A stretch of DNA of 64,000 bases. Source: Acholoe squamosa (lineage: Eukaryota; Annelida; Polychaeta; Phyllodocida; Polynoidae). The position numbers and the translations under genes were made by a program. The notes beneath the pieces were generated by a model. That model was given only the letters and a program-made list of their open reading frames with translations. It did not search any database and was not told where the DNA came from. The number at the start of each line of letters is the position of its first letter. Position 1 is the stretch's first letter. The stretch is taken from assembly GCA_949317995.1 (NCBI GenBank), contig OX439049.1, positions 15,686,395 through 15,750,394 on the forward strand, written 5' to 3'. This document shows positions 12,571 to 24,496 of this stretch, piece by piece.

Positions 12571-12628
<58 letters not shown>
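12571..12628. repeat. (AT)n microsatellite, LINE tail
   Basis: Twenty-nine AT units in perfect tandem, directly downstream of the LINE 3' UTR on the minus strand. Confidence 0.9.
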
Positions 12629-12631
<3 letters not shown>

Positions 12632-12962
12632 TATTCAGTTTTGATTGTACATAGGATAGGCTATGCACCCTTAGGTCATGCCTGTTTTTCATCCAGTGGA
12701 CAATAAATGTCTCTAAATCCAGATATTTCTTTAGTTGAAGTACAATAATATATGTTAAATATGGATCACTAGTTGTTAGTAACTTCTTTGCACAATTTAA
12801 ATGGTGTTTGATGGCCTGTACCATAAATAAATATGGTTAGTAGCTGAAGGAGCATGAATTCAGTAGGTTTATTATCTATACCATTTTAGAATTTGTTTGA
12901 TGGAGTAAAATATGTGGAGAATTATAAATAGTATTTATGGAGGCTGGATATCATCCAGCTCC

Positions 12963-15079
12963 CTAAGAGTCTCTAAACCTATCACCAAACCTTGAATACT
13001 CTTCATTTTCTCTGTATTCATTTCCAAGGGAATTCCACAAAGCAGCACACTTATATTCTACTCCTTTTTGAACTTTGACTCTGCGGGTAAAGAAGGTTTT
13101 TAACAGCCTGTTATCGTGTGCTCGTGTACAAAGTTGTCTATTGTCCACATTTTATTTATCCAGACTTCTTTTAAATGCAAATTTCAGAAAGTGTTGTTCC
13201 CTTCTTAACCAGAGTGGTAATACCTTGTATTTTTGATGTAATTGTAATTTGTCTAAGAAGGGAGGGGTCCTGTTACAGATGCGTAAGCATCTGTTTAAAT
13301 GTAGTTGCATTTCATCAAGTTTGCCTTTTGGGGCTGCACTATAGATGATATCGCCATAATCAATGTAGGGGATTATCATTTTTGTTACGACGTCTAGGGT
13401 TGCTTTTTCTGTAAGTTGCTTTCTTACTTTACGTAACAAGTGAATCTTGTGAGATACATTTTTAGACAAGACTTGCATGTGTTTATTGAAGGTCAACTGA
13501 CTATCCAGCATAACACCTAGATATTTGTAAGTGGGGACGTATTTAATTTCTTGGTTTTGAACCTGCAAATTGATTTTCGGGTGTTTATTGAGCATTGTCT
13601 TGGTACCGAATGTCATTAGTTTAGTTTTACCAATATTCAGTGAAAGTTTGTTTGCCTCACACCATCTTACTAAATTAAGTGTATCATTTGTGATGTGTTG
13701 AATGATCTCAGGAGTTTGTTCTTTATAGGATATAAAAATAGCAGTGTCATCCGCATAGTGCTGTGCCTTTATGTGGTTTAAGCAAGAAGCAAGATCGTTT
13801 ATATAAATGATAAAAAGTAAGGGCCCTAACGTGGAACCTTGGGGTACCCCATGAGAAATTTTATGTGGTTCAGATGTGGTGTTGTTGGCTCTAGTACATT
13901 GGGTTCTGTTTGTAAGGTAGGATTCTAATAGTTTTTTTTGCATTTTGGCTGAGACCAATTTTTTCTAGTTTTTTTAACATGATTTTATGGTCTAGAGTTT
14001 CAAATGCTTTCCGAAAATCAATGAATATACAGGATGTCACAGAGTTTTTATTTATTGCTTTGTAAATGTGGTCAGTGAATTTTGCAAGGCTGTGGACAGT
14101 GGAACGCTCTTCTCTAAAACCATTTTGATCCTCTGTTAATATATCATTATCTTTTAGATGTGTAGACAATTGTGTATGCAATATTTTTTCAGTAAGCTTT
14201 GAGGGGAGTGGAAGGATAGAGATAGGTCTATAATTGTTGACTTGAGTCTTATCACCTTCTTTAGGGATAGGAGTTACTGTAGCATTTTTCCATAAATCAG
14301 GGAAGCTTGACCTTTTGATAATGTTGTCGATGATGTGCTTAAAGTGAAGTGGAAGTGTAGTTAGTGCATCTTTTAACACTGTAGTAGATATGTATGGTAT
14401 GCCATAGGGTTTATTTATATTTATATTTTTTATAACCTTGATAACTTCTTTATCTGTGGGTAGTCGAAAGTTAAAATGAGGGGGAAGTTCATTCTGTGTA
14501 CATACCCAGGGTTCAGTCATGTTTTTTTGCTAGATTTGCCCCTATTTTTGAAAAATATTGATTTATGTATTCTGCCGTTTGATTATGATCCACTTGTACC
14601 CCTTCGGAATCAGTAATATTAATGTTTACTACATTGGATTTGGGGTTAATAACATTGTTAATTTCTTTCCAGTATTGTCGGGGGTTTTCAAGGCTTGCAT
14701 TGATTTTGTTTTTATGAAATGCATTTTTTGCTGTGCGGTTTAATGCTTTTGAGCGCCTCTTAAGAAATTCTGCAATCCTCATGTCATCAATATTTTTTGT
14801 TTTCCTGGCATGTTTCATGGCAATGTTCTTTTCATTTATAAGATCCAATAATTCCCTCATAATCCATGGTTTTTTGGATTGTTTAAAATTTGACTGTCTG
14901 ATTGGGCATGTAATGTTCAATAGAAATTCAATCTGATTAACAAAAAGTTGCCAGGCCTCCTCTGGGTCCTCTGAGTCCCAGAAGGCATTCCAATCACTAT
15001 TTTTTAGACCCAGTAAGAAGTTCTCCCTTACATAATGCTTATATGAGCGACCAAAAAATGATAACTTTTCCACGCACAT
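12963..15079 (-). pseudogene. LINE ORF2 remnant: linker, reverse transcriptase, C-terminal domain
   Basis: The minus strand reads in pieces. 15079-14513 is the linker after the endonuclease (KKPWIMRELLDLINEKN, NPRQYWKEINN). 14520-13891 has early RT motifs VNNYRPISILPLPSKLTEKI and IFIDFRKAFETLDH. 13958-13152 has HGVPQGSTLGPLLFIIYIND, the catalytic YADDTAIF and the thumb. 13148-12963 is the C-terminal domain (CAALWNSLGNEY). The joins are a frame change at an A7 run (14522-14528), one at an A8 run (13932-13939) and an in-frame TAA at 13152-13154. Motif order fits CR1/jockey-group non-LTR retrotransposons. The copy cannot make a full protein. Confidence 0.85.
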
Positions 15080-15090
15080 ATATCCTAATA

Positions 15091-16110
15091 TACAGAACTA
15101 TACTACAGATGGTCACTTTGTAATTTTCCTCATGATTTCATTTAGCCTAAATGCCTGTGGAGAGACCATTGCAGAGGGTGCAGTCATTATCTAAAAGTCC
15201 TTAAGGTCATGATGAATCCCTTATGTCAACATCTGATGGAGGTGTGGGCGGTATAGTTAGATAAAAAAAAGAAGGTAATGAGACATAGTGTTTCAGATGT
15301 AGTACATACAGTGCTCATCTGCAGCATCTATACAAGCTAAACACTCTATTAACAGTAGATCTAGTGTTACTTTCCCTATTATAAAACGTGACTTAAAAGA
15401 AAAGAAGATAGGACTAGAACTCCTCAATTATAGAGAATGATCGTTAAGGTTTGATCATCATTCATTGTATAATATATCATTGCAACAATGTCTTCTTAAT
15501 GGGCTCGTTATCCATACTAACTAGAGCAATCTGTCACACCTCGTATTGGGTAAATTTACTGAATTATTGTGTGGACATCTACACCATGCTGCATTCTGCC
15601 TTCATCATTATATTCCATAGGTACTCACCATATCGCATTTGAATTATGATTGATGTCACACTTGTGATATCTGATTTCCTATTGAGCCTGTATTTACTAC
15701 CTTCTCTTCATCTTTTTATAGTGTAAATTCATGAATACCATATGTGCCATCAACCACCTGTTGTGTGGTAGTTATTCTCATGCCATTTGGCCTGGAAAAT
15801 ATACCTCAGCTACAATTGCAATATATGTGTTCACACTCAATGGTAAACCTCGGAAAGTATGAATCAATAAAATTCCACAATAATATGCCAAAATGGTTTA
15901 CTAGATTGTTGGTTACAAAATCAGAATTTCTGATAGATTCAGCCTAAACTACACTGAGGGTAGCAAATGAAGTAAAACCCTTAGGCTGTGAAGCAGCTGG
16001 ATGAGTCTGAATTAACATAGATATTCTCTTGGCTTAAGTTATTGGAAGGGACTGGGTTGGGGTGTGTCTTGCATGTGAGGGCCACCTTATACATGGGGTA
16101 TTACAATGTA
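15091..16110. repeat. Dispersed repeat B, right segments
   Basis: Blocks here match 18505-19480 in the same order: ACAGAACTATACTACAGATG at 15095 and 18507, then GAGAGACCATTGCA, CATCT.ATGGAGG.GTGGGC, GCAGCATCTATACA and GGCTGTGAAGCAG. Part of it also matches 6200-6325. No protein is encoded; the repeat class is unknown. Confidence 0.6.
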
Positions 16111-16744
16111 TCTTGACCTCATTCAGAGACATTGCCTTTTATATTCTGTTTGGCTAGAGGAGAAATGTGGAAAGACATATCAGCTCCTGTCCATGCACAC
16201 TCTCTTTCTTTTCTTCGCAAATAATTCTCAACCTCTTGCTTCATTTATTATTTCATGTTTATGGTTCTATGTCAACAACTTGCTACACTCAGTTTCCATT
16301 CACACTTACCCGATATTCCTGTTGAACCGTAGGAAGTAACATATGACATGACAGCGAAATGCATTTGCCCTAGCCCCAACATATATAATTATGGTGTGTA
16401 AGTAGGGAGGCACCTTATTCAAGTGAAACGAAGAACTGGAGGGTTGAAACCATGTGGTATGTAGTATGACTGGCCCTCCACCTAGGTGGGGGAACAAGAA
16501 CTAGTGGTTGCTCCTTATAATAATACCCATATTGCCACTTTCAATATGGGACACCCATTCATTGATGGTAACATTGACAAACAGTTTCTCATACATAATC
16601 AAAGTAAAACACTGTAGATACTTGTTCATTGCCTGTGGTCTCCTATATAGTCAAGGATTTCCTATACATTGTACGAAACACAGTGTACATAAACACAGTG
16701 TAGCTTGAGTAGTTTCTCATAATTTTAAACACTTTCAGAGTAGT
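16111..16744. other. No gene seen
   Basis: Non-coding spacer. Short frames on both strands show no family resemblance or splice structure. Confidence 0.4.
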
Positions 16745-16945
16745 TTTGAACTAAGCAGCCCCAACACAGTGCAGCCAAGCTTTTAAGGCTGCTGAGATAT
16801 GGGAGCTGAGTGGGAAGGTGAGAGTGGGGAGAGATTGGGCCCAAGCCTCTATCAGTAAGGCCTTTACATGGGGTGTGAGTATTAAAGGTGTCACACGAAC
16901 CGTATTTGCACTGAAGGGTCCTGAGATATATTGGACTCTTAGCCT
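16745..16945. repeat. Dispersed repeat C, copy 1
   Basis: GGCTGCTGAGATATG.GA...GAGTGGGGA..GATTGGGCC.AAGCCTC recurs at 37985-38055, and the longer pattern (GAGTG...ATTGGG, CCTCTAT.A.TA.GG..TTTGCATGGG, AA..CCTATT) recurs at 40190-40370. It is an old interspersed repeat of unknown type. Confidence 0.45.
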
Positions 16946-17099
16946 GGAATAAAAAAAACATGGAATTGTATTTAAGACTACAGAGGAGAAAAGGCAGAGT
17001 GAATTACTGATAACATCAAAGTTCCTATGTAGCAAATATAGTGTCAGAATATCTGCATGAGATGGTACACACTTTGAGAAATGTAGTTTGAACAAATAC

Positions 17100-18030
17100 A
17101 CTGAAAAAAGTCTTCCTGACAAAATGACATGTATACCCATGTCAACTTGATTTGACACAGAGAGCACACGTCATTTGGACATGTGCACATATGTCACCAT
17201 GACAACTGTAGCACACAGTAATCCTCATATGATTTGACATGCCTTAAAATGCCATGTCATCTGTGAGTTGACTAGGGTCACGGCCATGTCGAAGGCACTT
17301 GACATGTGATGGTTTGACATACATAACTGTTCTAGGATATTCCACTAGATGGAGAAAACAACCATTTTGGTACCAGGACTAATCACTACCAAGAAGTACT
17401 ACCAACACTTGAGACATTTGATGTATCTGTGTCATTTTGTTTTCATGAAGAATATATCATTAAGGTCTGTAAATACTATCAATGAATGGTAGTGAATTCT
17501 ATTTCATTGTTAAATCTGCATTTGTTATTGAATATCAAAATAGACACCCACTATCCTGAATACTCCAACTGGAGTGGTTAGACACCTTATGTGTGGGTCA
17601 GTGAAAATACCAAAGGACTGTATTCTAACCCACAATCTATAATCTCAGTATCTACAGTACAGGGAGACATATGGCATTGCCATGCACCTCCATGCCCTTG
17701 TCTTATGGACTGCATAGAGGTCCTCAGTCAAGTAGGAGTTCTGTAGATAGGAAAAAGTGCCTTAGTGTTGCAGGCCTGTGGGACTATGATATCCCCTGCC
17801 TTCTATTATAGGCCTCCCTTGATTGAACCATTGGTACATAGTTATTGACTGCTCTTGACCCTTACATAATTGTCTCACAGTATTACCTAGCACTCAGGTG
17901 AATGGATCAGAAATATGTGACGTGTCTTCATTACGCATGTCAAATGGAGTTGACAAACCAAATATGAGAGGGTCAACCTCATTTGACATGCCTTTATACA
18001 TGTCATGTGGGAGACAAATTGTGACCTGTG
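17100..18030. repeat. GACATG-rich element with inverted ends (MITE-like)
   Basis: The left end (17108-17165) is dense in TGACATGT and TTTGACAC words. The right end (17935-18025) carries CATTTGACATGCC, ATACATGTCATGTGGGAG and ACAAATTG in the opposite sense, so the ends form an imperfect inverted repeat. No coding sequence. Exact termini and target duplication are not resolved. Confidence 0.4.
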
Positions 18031-18204
18031 CAGTATGCGTCAAAGCGATCAGTGTTCTTCTCTCTGTGTAGATAGAGTTTCAAAACAATTACTCCAAACG
18101 CCTCATGAGCCCCAACGCTGTATTCCATGAATACAGGTCAGCCAGCGGCCAATGAGTCCCAGTTTGAAACAAATCTAGAATAGACTGATTTTCTCAAAGA
18201 GGAT

Positions 18205-19600
18205 GCCGAAAGGGTGAAAAAGGCTTAATTCCTCCTTTATTTTTATTTGGAAATTCAATATGGTTTTCATCATTAAAATCTTCTCTTTCTGTGTTATCTG
18301 CACTAAATAGCAGAAATGTCAAAAAGAGGGTACAAGAAAATGGTCTTCAGACCGTGTGAAACTTTAACCGAAATAAGATAGAGTTAACACAATTCTTCAT
18401 ATGTCAAGAATTAGATAGATTAGTTACTAAGCTAAGGTACTTCCCTGCCAATGCCTAGCCAATTGCCTCTTAGGTAGCCAAAGATGTATTACTCAGCTTT
18501 TTAGCGACACAGAACTATACTACAGATGGTCACTTTGTAACTTTCCTCATGATTTCACTTTGCCTAAATGCCCGTGGAGAGACCATTGCAATGGGAGCAG
18601 AATTCCACATGTCAACATCTAATGGAGGAGTGGGCAGTATAGTGAGAAAAAAGGCAATAAGACATATTATGGTGGTTGTAGTACATGGAACAGCTGCAGC
18701 ATCTATACAGATAGTAGAATCTAGTGTTTCCTTCCGCTATTAAAAAACCCTGAATAAGAACAAAAGGTCTCTATGACGCGAGATATCCACGGTGGATGGT
18801 GCTCCTCCATGCAGGTGGGGGCGGCGTCTGCTGCTGTGTTAGGTCCTGGTTGGCACTGTCTGTAGGTGGGAGGCGAGCCTTGGTCTCCCTGACCATACCA
18901 AATAGCTCATTAATTTGCTCCTGCATCTGAGCCTGACTGGATTTTGGCCTCTTCTGCTTAGTTTTTTCAGACTGGTTGGTCTTCTTTGCCTGCTTTCCCC
19001 ATGGCTAAGGTGTGTCTTCAACTGATGTGGGTTCATTGGTTGCATTCTGAAGATTTACTCCATTGGCATTTGTGGGTTGTTGATTATTACATTGCTCTCT
19101 GCCATTCTCTGATTCGTCATCAATGAGTTGCTCATCATACAGAGGTATGCTCTTACTATTAGAAAGATGACAGTAGAGGTCAGAGTGGCTGCAGAATAGG
19201 GTGGACAGAGGGCGCTGGTGTAACAGTCGTTACAGATAAGGTGGGTGGATGCAGTTCTTAATGATCCTCCTCATGGCCGCAGCCTAGAGGAGTAGACATT
19301 GTGGTCAATCTGAGGCATCCATACCATTCTGTGTTCTGCTTTTATAATTATATTCAATAAGAAAACACCATATTCCATTTGAACCATCAGACTGTGAAGC
19401 AGTTGATTAACTCAGATATTCTCTCCGAATCAGCTTAAATTATAGAAAGGAACTGAATTGGGTTGTTCCTTGTATGTGATGTATCTATCATAATGTAAAA
19501 AATACTATTACTCCGGGTGTAGTCAGTCCATCTTTTATATATAGGACAGGACACTGGTATTGATATTTGAATAGTTGTTCTATTTGACTGTAAAGTTGGG
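18205..19600. repeat. Dispersed repeat B, most continuous copy
   Basis: Contains, in one piece, blocks that are split elsewhere between 5985-6330, 11040-11270 and 15091-16110. A gag-like coding remnant (18770-19180) lies inside it and has no match in the other copies, so it is probably an insertion. Confidence 0.5.
18770..19180 (-). pseudogene. gag-like/ORF1-like coding remnant
   Basis: One minus-strand frame reads as hydrophilic low-complexity protein: IPLYDEQLIDDESENGREQ, then ANGVNLQNATNEPTSVED, an in-frame TAG, then KRPKSSQAQMQEQINELFGM and QQQTPPPPAWRSTIH, ending TAG near 18773. The charged, Gln/Asn-rich composition with a short helical segment resembles the N-terminal part of retroelement Gag/ORF1 proteins. 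No catalytic domain is near. The nonsense codon and isolation mark it as a fossil. Confidence 0.35.
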
Positions 19601-19914
19601 TAATATGGTGGCCAGTTCAGAAGATAAAAGTAGCAGATGTAGCCAGAATACTAATGCTGCGCTACAGACAGGACTTAATAAAACCTGTCACCAAGGCGTA
19701 AGTCTAGTTGCCACTGCCGTGGTGCTTCCACAGGGAAGGGACATGTGTCTCCCTAATGAGCTGACTCAATTCCTACGTCTCAGTGCCATACCTACAGCAC
19801 TGGTATGTCTGCATTAAATGAGCTACGGGAGACGTACATCGTGGTTGCTAAACCTACATATCATCCAGGATATACCCGCACGATTTTCGATTTTGAGTGC
19901 TTTTTTGGATATAC
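19601..19914. other. Left flank of Harbinger element 1; no gene seen
   Basis: Unremarkable non-coding DNA up to the CAG target site at 19915-19917. Confidence 0.4.
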
Positions 19915-19917
19915 CAG

Positions 19918-19934
19918 GAGGTCATTACACAATG
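19918..19934 (+). repeat. Left terminal inverted repeat of Harbinger element 1
   Basis: GAGGTCATTACACAATG. The reverse complement of the other end is GAGGTCGTTACAGAATC, so 14 of 17 positions match. The CAG just outside is repeated after the right end. Confidence 0.7.
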
Positions 19935-20230
19935 AAAGAGGACTCGTTATGATGCTTCCTCGTACATGGGTGAGAAAAGATACAAGCATTTTTCACCCCC
20001 GTTACACAATACCTTCTGCCTTTCCCGAGCGAGTCTCGTAGCCGAAACGAGACGAGGAAAGTAATCGTCGTTCCGATTTCCTCGTAAGAGCAACAAGGGT
20101 TCAGCACAGCGAGAAAAAAGTGCGGGACACCAGCGAAACTTGACCTATATACTTCTGAACGTCACTTCCGGCTAGTCCACCGCCGCCAAAACAAAGAACG
20201 GTGGAGAGTTACTGGACTGCGGCTTGCACC

Positions 20231-22708
20231 ATGTATTTCGACAAAACACAGGTAATTAAAGTTCACTAATGAAAGCAATCTTGTTTCATCTATTCCGATT
20301 TTCAGGACAATAGTGGTATTCAAAGTTGTTCTGTCTTTTCTTTTCTGTTATCTCCGTTTCTCCGCCAGCCAGCATGAGCGATAATAGAGCAAAAGCCCAC
20401 GCCCTTCTCTCTTGTGTCTATATGGCTGTCTCTCTCTTCCTCCCTGTAGCACTGGCTAGTTTCCTTGTGCCTATAGAGGATTTTTCTTCTTCTTTTACCT
20501 TTCCTACCCTGACATCTGTTAAATGAAGCGTCCAAATTTGTGTCTTAAAGTTTAATTGTGACAGAAAATGTCCCCCCCTCTGCTTCCTGTGGTTTTCTTC
20601 AGAAGTAATATAATAATAGTGTAATTTTTTTTTATTTATCAGTACCAAAAAGGTTACGACTTGAGCTCCACTGACGACGACGACAGTTATTTGGAAGTTC
20701 GTCCAGGAGAGGAGGTATCGGAGCATCACCAAAGTTTTGAGCTGCCCGAGATACTAACCATGTCTAAAGTTCAGCAGGAATATGTCGTGTAAGACTCAAG
20801 TGAAATCAGCGATGAGGAGAACACAGAACACGTACCTGGCCCTGTCACTCCTCGAAAAACCACACGAGGAACTATTAGCAAGAAGGAGTCTGTTTGGAAC
20901 GACAGGGAACACAGGGCTCTGTTTTACTCGTGCTATAACCAAAAGCACTTGTTGAAAGCTCGAGGTAAAAACTCTGCTCAATTGAGGAAGGAAGGCTGGG
21001 ACACTGTGCTAGGTGAGTCTTTTTTTTTGTCTTATTTTTTTACTTTGGTTTATGTCTAATGTGTCCATGAATTAATTGAGGTCTTCCCTTTAATATTATT
21101 TATATTTATCTCTTCATACCTTGCCTTTTTTTTTAAACAAGATAAACCAAGCATAGACATAGAAATTTTTTTTTCGTCCATATCAAAGAAGCTTTTCTTT
21201 CAATTTTTCAGCCACTGTGAACAGTGTGAAGAACGAGGACCGCAACATAGACAAGATGAGGAACCATATTAACGATTACTTCTGGAAGGTCAAAGCTAAG
21301 GTAAAAAAAAATGTTTAAACTCTCTTTTCTTTTTCTCTTAGTGATTCTTTCCTGAAAATCATAACATGGTACGAAAAAATAAATTAATATGTAAGAACCT
21401 GCTTATTCTCGTCTTTTGAAATCAATGAACTTATTTTTCAAAGGAGGATATTGAAACTTAATTTATGAAAAATGCTAACTGTTTTATGTTCTTTCTTCCT
21501 TTCAGAACGAGCAAATGCGTGCGGCTATAGACAAGGGTCGTAAAGTGGATGGTGTGACGCTGACCGAGGCTCTATGCCTTAAGTACAAGGGGGTGTCGCG
21601 CATAGCAGGTAAGCAATCATCTTCTCTTAAAGAACATTGTTTCTGTCGTTATCATTAACTGCTGTACGTTTTGTTGTCTTCTTCTTCCAAAAAAGCTCTT
21701 GGTTCAAGTTATTAAATAATTGAGGCCGAATAAAATACAGTTCTGTTTTCCTTAGTGTGAAAGCGTGTCACCATAAATTTTGCTGTAATCTGTTGTTTGT
21801 TTTGACTTATTTTCCTGAAGGTGAAGGCGGCGTAGTGATATATCACACCGACAAGGTCGAGGAAGAGAAACAAAGACGCCACAAAGCTAAAGAACAGAGA
21901 AAACCCCAGCCTAAGGCTTCTCCCCACCTAGCAGCTTCCCCCAGGCACATTCCCACCCCCAAAAAGGTTATTCTAGTGCCTTCTGAGGAGGACATAAAGG
22001 CAGAACATCAGCTTTTTTCTACCGTGAAGACAGTTAAGGCAACCTCTGCAAAAAGTAACAAAACATCAACCCCCCCCCCTTTCCAAGGCTTCTACCTCAG
22101 GTGTTCAAAAGAAATCCCCTCCTGTTAAGCCACCCGTTGCTAAGCGTCCTGCTGCGGCAAGTTCTTCTGCCAAAGAGCACAAGCCATTCGTCAAGCCGGG
22201 GAAGAAAGGTGTGAGAGGGGCAGCTTCTAGGGAGGTCCAAATTGACCTCACCGGGGAAACCCACTTCAAAGACGACTTGTCAGATGACATGGTAGTGAAC
22301 ATTGTAGACGACGACGATATAGTAGATATGACTGGGTGCGAGAAACCCGTGACCTCCACTCCTAAAGGATCAGAACTGAAATCATCTTTGCGTAGGAGCC
22401 CACGGCTGCAAGAGAAGGATAAGCCACCAAAAAGTGGAAAAAGCAGCAGGAAACTGAGCTTCGAAGATGAGACAGAACAGGAATGTGGAACACAGGAACA
22501 TAATGCCAAGGACCTTCCCCCCCCCCTTTCTCGTTAGACCATGACTTGAGGATAGCCAAGATAGAGTCTCTTCTGTCCACGATAGAAGTGAACAGGCGGC
22601 AGACAGATGAGCACCTTCAGTGTCTCCTGTACCGTAACACTGAGGTAAATGAAAGGACGCTATCAGTTTTAGAGAGAATCGCCAGCGATCGACACCTGCT
22701 GTTGTAGT
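20231..22708 (+). pseudogene. Myb/SANT-like DNA-binding protein gene of Harbinger element 1 (accessory gene 1), broken
   Basis: Five exons with GT-AG borders join in phase: 20231-20251 (MYFDKTQ), 20643-21012, 21212-21300, 21506-21608, 21821-22708. Exons 2-4 encode an acidic N-terminus then a Myb/SANT-like domain running from VWNDREHRALF through RKEGWDTVLATVNSVKNED to NHINDYFWKVKAK. The rest is basic, proline-rich and low-complexity, ending in a short helical tail (ESLLSTIEVNRRQTDEHLQ). Such proteins bind subterminal DNA and bring in the transposase in known Harbinger systems. Damage: an in-frame TAA at 20790-20792 and two frame changes at C10 runs (22070-22079, 22517-22526). Because clear coding sense continues after each break, they look recent or are assembly errors. 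Confidence 0.65.
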
Positions 22709-22981
22709 CGCATGCCCTTTCTACTAAAAATTCAACACAGGTCATACAAGGTACTAGTCCAAATTTTTTAACTTTTTCTCTCAAAACATAAAGAATTATA
22801 TGTTTTCTCTCTCTTTCATGTGAACAAAAGAAAAAAGAGATGTCTTAACTTAAAAATTTCAGTTGAAGCAAAAAATTAGATGTGCCTGTCCTTTCGACAT
22901 TAAAACTTGACATCGCTTCCTTGTTTACGGCAGAGTACTATGATTCCTCTCAATTCATTCTTCCCTCCTCCTTTCCTTCAG

Positions 22982-24496
22982 CCCTCGGGAAGCTGATATA
23001 TGTGACAGAGGGACTCGTGTTCAAGACTCCCCAGAAGCAAGAGGCCCCTGTTCCGCAAAATTGGGAAGTACGGCCCTTAGGTCTGCAGCCAAATCCCGGT
23101 ACCGGTGATTTACAAAGTAAGACTTTATTCTTCTTCAAAAGTTATTTTCTCTGTTAAGATGATAGAATATTAATCCCAAATCTGACTAGACCAAACGAAG
23201 CTAAAGATGAAATTTTGTCTTCTTTTCTCTTTTTGTTTTTCTTGAAAAAAACCTTACCTTATTCATTTTCTTTTTCTGACAGTCATGTCCCTGGATCCTA
23301 ACTCTGCAGACACCAACAACCTGCTGCACCTGAACCCTGATGGATCTCTTGTGGTGGGTCCTTCTCCGTCCACTGCCCGCCCAGTCACCCTTACCCGTAG
23401 CCCACCTAAAGGTGACTCCCAACCCGCTGATGACACTCGAGGAGCAAAGCCTCGTTCAGAGGAGCAATTGCCTTGTGAGAAGCCAACAACAGAGGCCACA
23501 GAGAGACAGCAGGAAGAAGGGGACGACGAAAAGGAAGGAGACGGGGGAGAAAACCTAGAACATAACGCTGAAACACAAGAGGATGTACAAGATGATGCCG
23601 AAGGAGAGAAAGAGGAAGAAGTGAACGAGACAGAAGAAAAAGAGCCTGCAGGAAACAACAATGAAGCAGAAAATGGTGACGACAATGAACCTCAAGTTAA
23701 TGAGGCTACAGATAACAAGTCTGAACTGAGCCCACCTGAAGAGAAACAAACTGAAGGAAATGAGGCTACAGACAACAACTGTGAACCTAACCAGGCCCAG
23801 CTGAAAGAAAATGAATCAAATGACTGTACAGAGAATAGCTCTGAACCTAACGAGGCCCACCTGAAAGAAACAGAAGGAAACGAGGCTACAGAGCACGGCT
23901 CTGAACCACAGAAAGAGGATGGACTCAAAGAGACTACTGAGAAGGAGGACATTCAAAAGGTGCCTGGTAATTTATCAGAAGAAGCTATAGAGGAGAGAGG
24001 TTCAAATGAGGACAATCCAAATAATCAGGTAGGGGATGAACAGGGGCTGTCTCAGCAGGCTGAAAAAAACCATGACTCTATCATAGATATAGTGAATGAT
24101 GACCTCCCCGAAGAACCTTTAAACCTTCATCTTGATGTTCTTTCTTCTGCCCGTACTAGGGGAGAACATGTCAGAAAGCCTGCCCCTTCCGGCTCTTCTG
24201 TCCGACATGAAGTAGATGTGTCAAAAGGTGGAGTCATGATCCATGTTAAAACACAACCAGACTCGGACCCGGAAAAAACCAAAACAAGATGCTGATATTT
24301 CAGACAAAGTTATGGAAGCAGCTAATGTGCTGCATAACATGCACATGTATGAAGAAAAACGCGTACCAAAGGAAAAGTCCCGTCCCCCCCTGTCGTGCTA
24401 GGTCCCCCCACTACTAGGAAACGCGCAGCAGTTGCTAATGCTGCAGCTTCTGGCAAAAGCAAGAAACCCAAGAAAGGGTTCCCCAAAAAGAACTAG
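22982..24496 (+). pseudogene. Acidic repeat protein gene of Harbinger element 1 (accessory gene 2), unknown function, broken
   Basis: Exon 22982-23115 (GKLIYVTEGLVFKTP, NWEVRPLGLQPNPG) splices in phase to 23282 onward (MSLDPNSADTNNLLHLNPDG). The phase requires an upstream exon that I could not place, so the true start is unknown; an ATG at 23285 is an alternative. The body is extremely acidic with four copies of a 20-residue unit (ATDN..EP...LKE). The frame ends at 24295 but coding sense resumes one frame over (DADISDKVMEAANVLHNMH), breaks again at a C7 run near 24385, and resumes in a basic tail (TTRKRAAVANAAASGKSKKP) with a stop at 24494-24496. I recognise no domain. An acidic body with a basic tail could be a chromatin-interacting or chaperone-like accessory, but that is a guess. 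Confidence 0.5.
23699..23938 (+). repeat. 60-bp tandem repeat inside accessory gene 2
   Basis: About four imperfect 60-base units begin near 23699, 23759, 23819 and 23879, each containing AA(T/C)GA(G/C)...ACAGA. The 60-base period keeps the frame, so it produces 20-residue acidic protein repeats. Confidence 0.65.

Larger units (their letters stand above)
12571..15079 (-). mobile_element. 5'-truncated LINE (CR1/jockey-type)
   Basis: The minus strand carries a reverse-transcriptase coding region (12963-15079), a 3' UTR of about 335 bases and a TGAATAAAC signal that runs straight into an AT microsatellite (12571-12628), which I read as the element's 3' tail. The 5' end lies near 15079-15090, where sequence homologous to 18.5 kb resumes, so the insertion site is inside an older repeat. 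The endonuclease part is missing, as is usual for 5'-truncated LINE insertions. Confidence 0.75.

Noticed and set aside
12513-12824. 103-codon minus-strand frame
   Set aside because: It is the LINE 3' UTR read into the AT tail.
16725-17167. 138-codon minus-strand frame
   Set aside because: Runs through dispersed repeat C and a GACATG-rich element; not conserved in other copies.
23075-23100. 2A-like peptide in accessory gene 2 (LQPNPG)
   Set aside because: The required D-x-E-x-N-P-G-P pattern is absent.
23263-23952. Serine-rich minus-strand frames
   Set aside because: Antisense of the acidic repeat gene: GAA/GAG read backwards gives TTC/CTC Ser/Phe runs.
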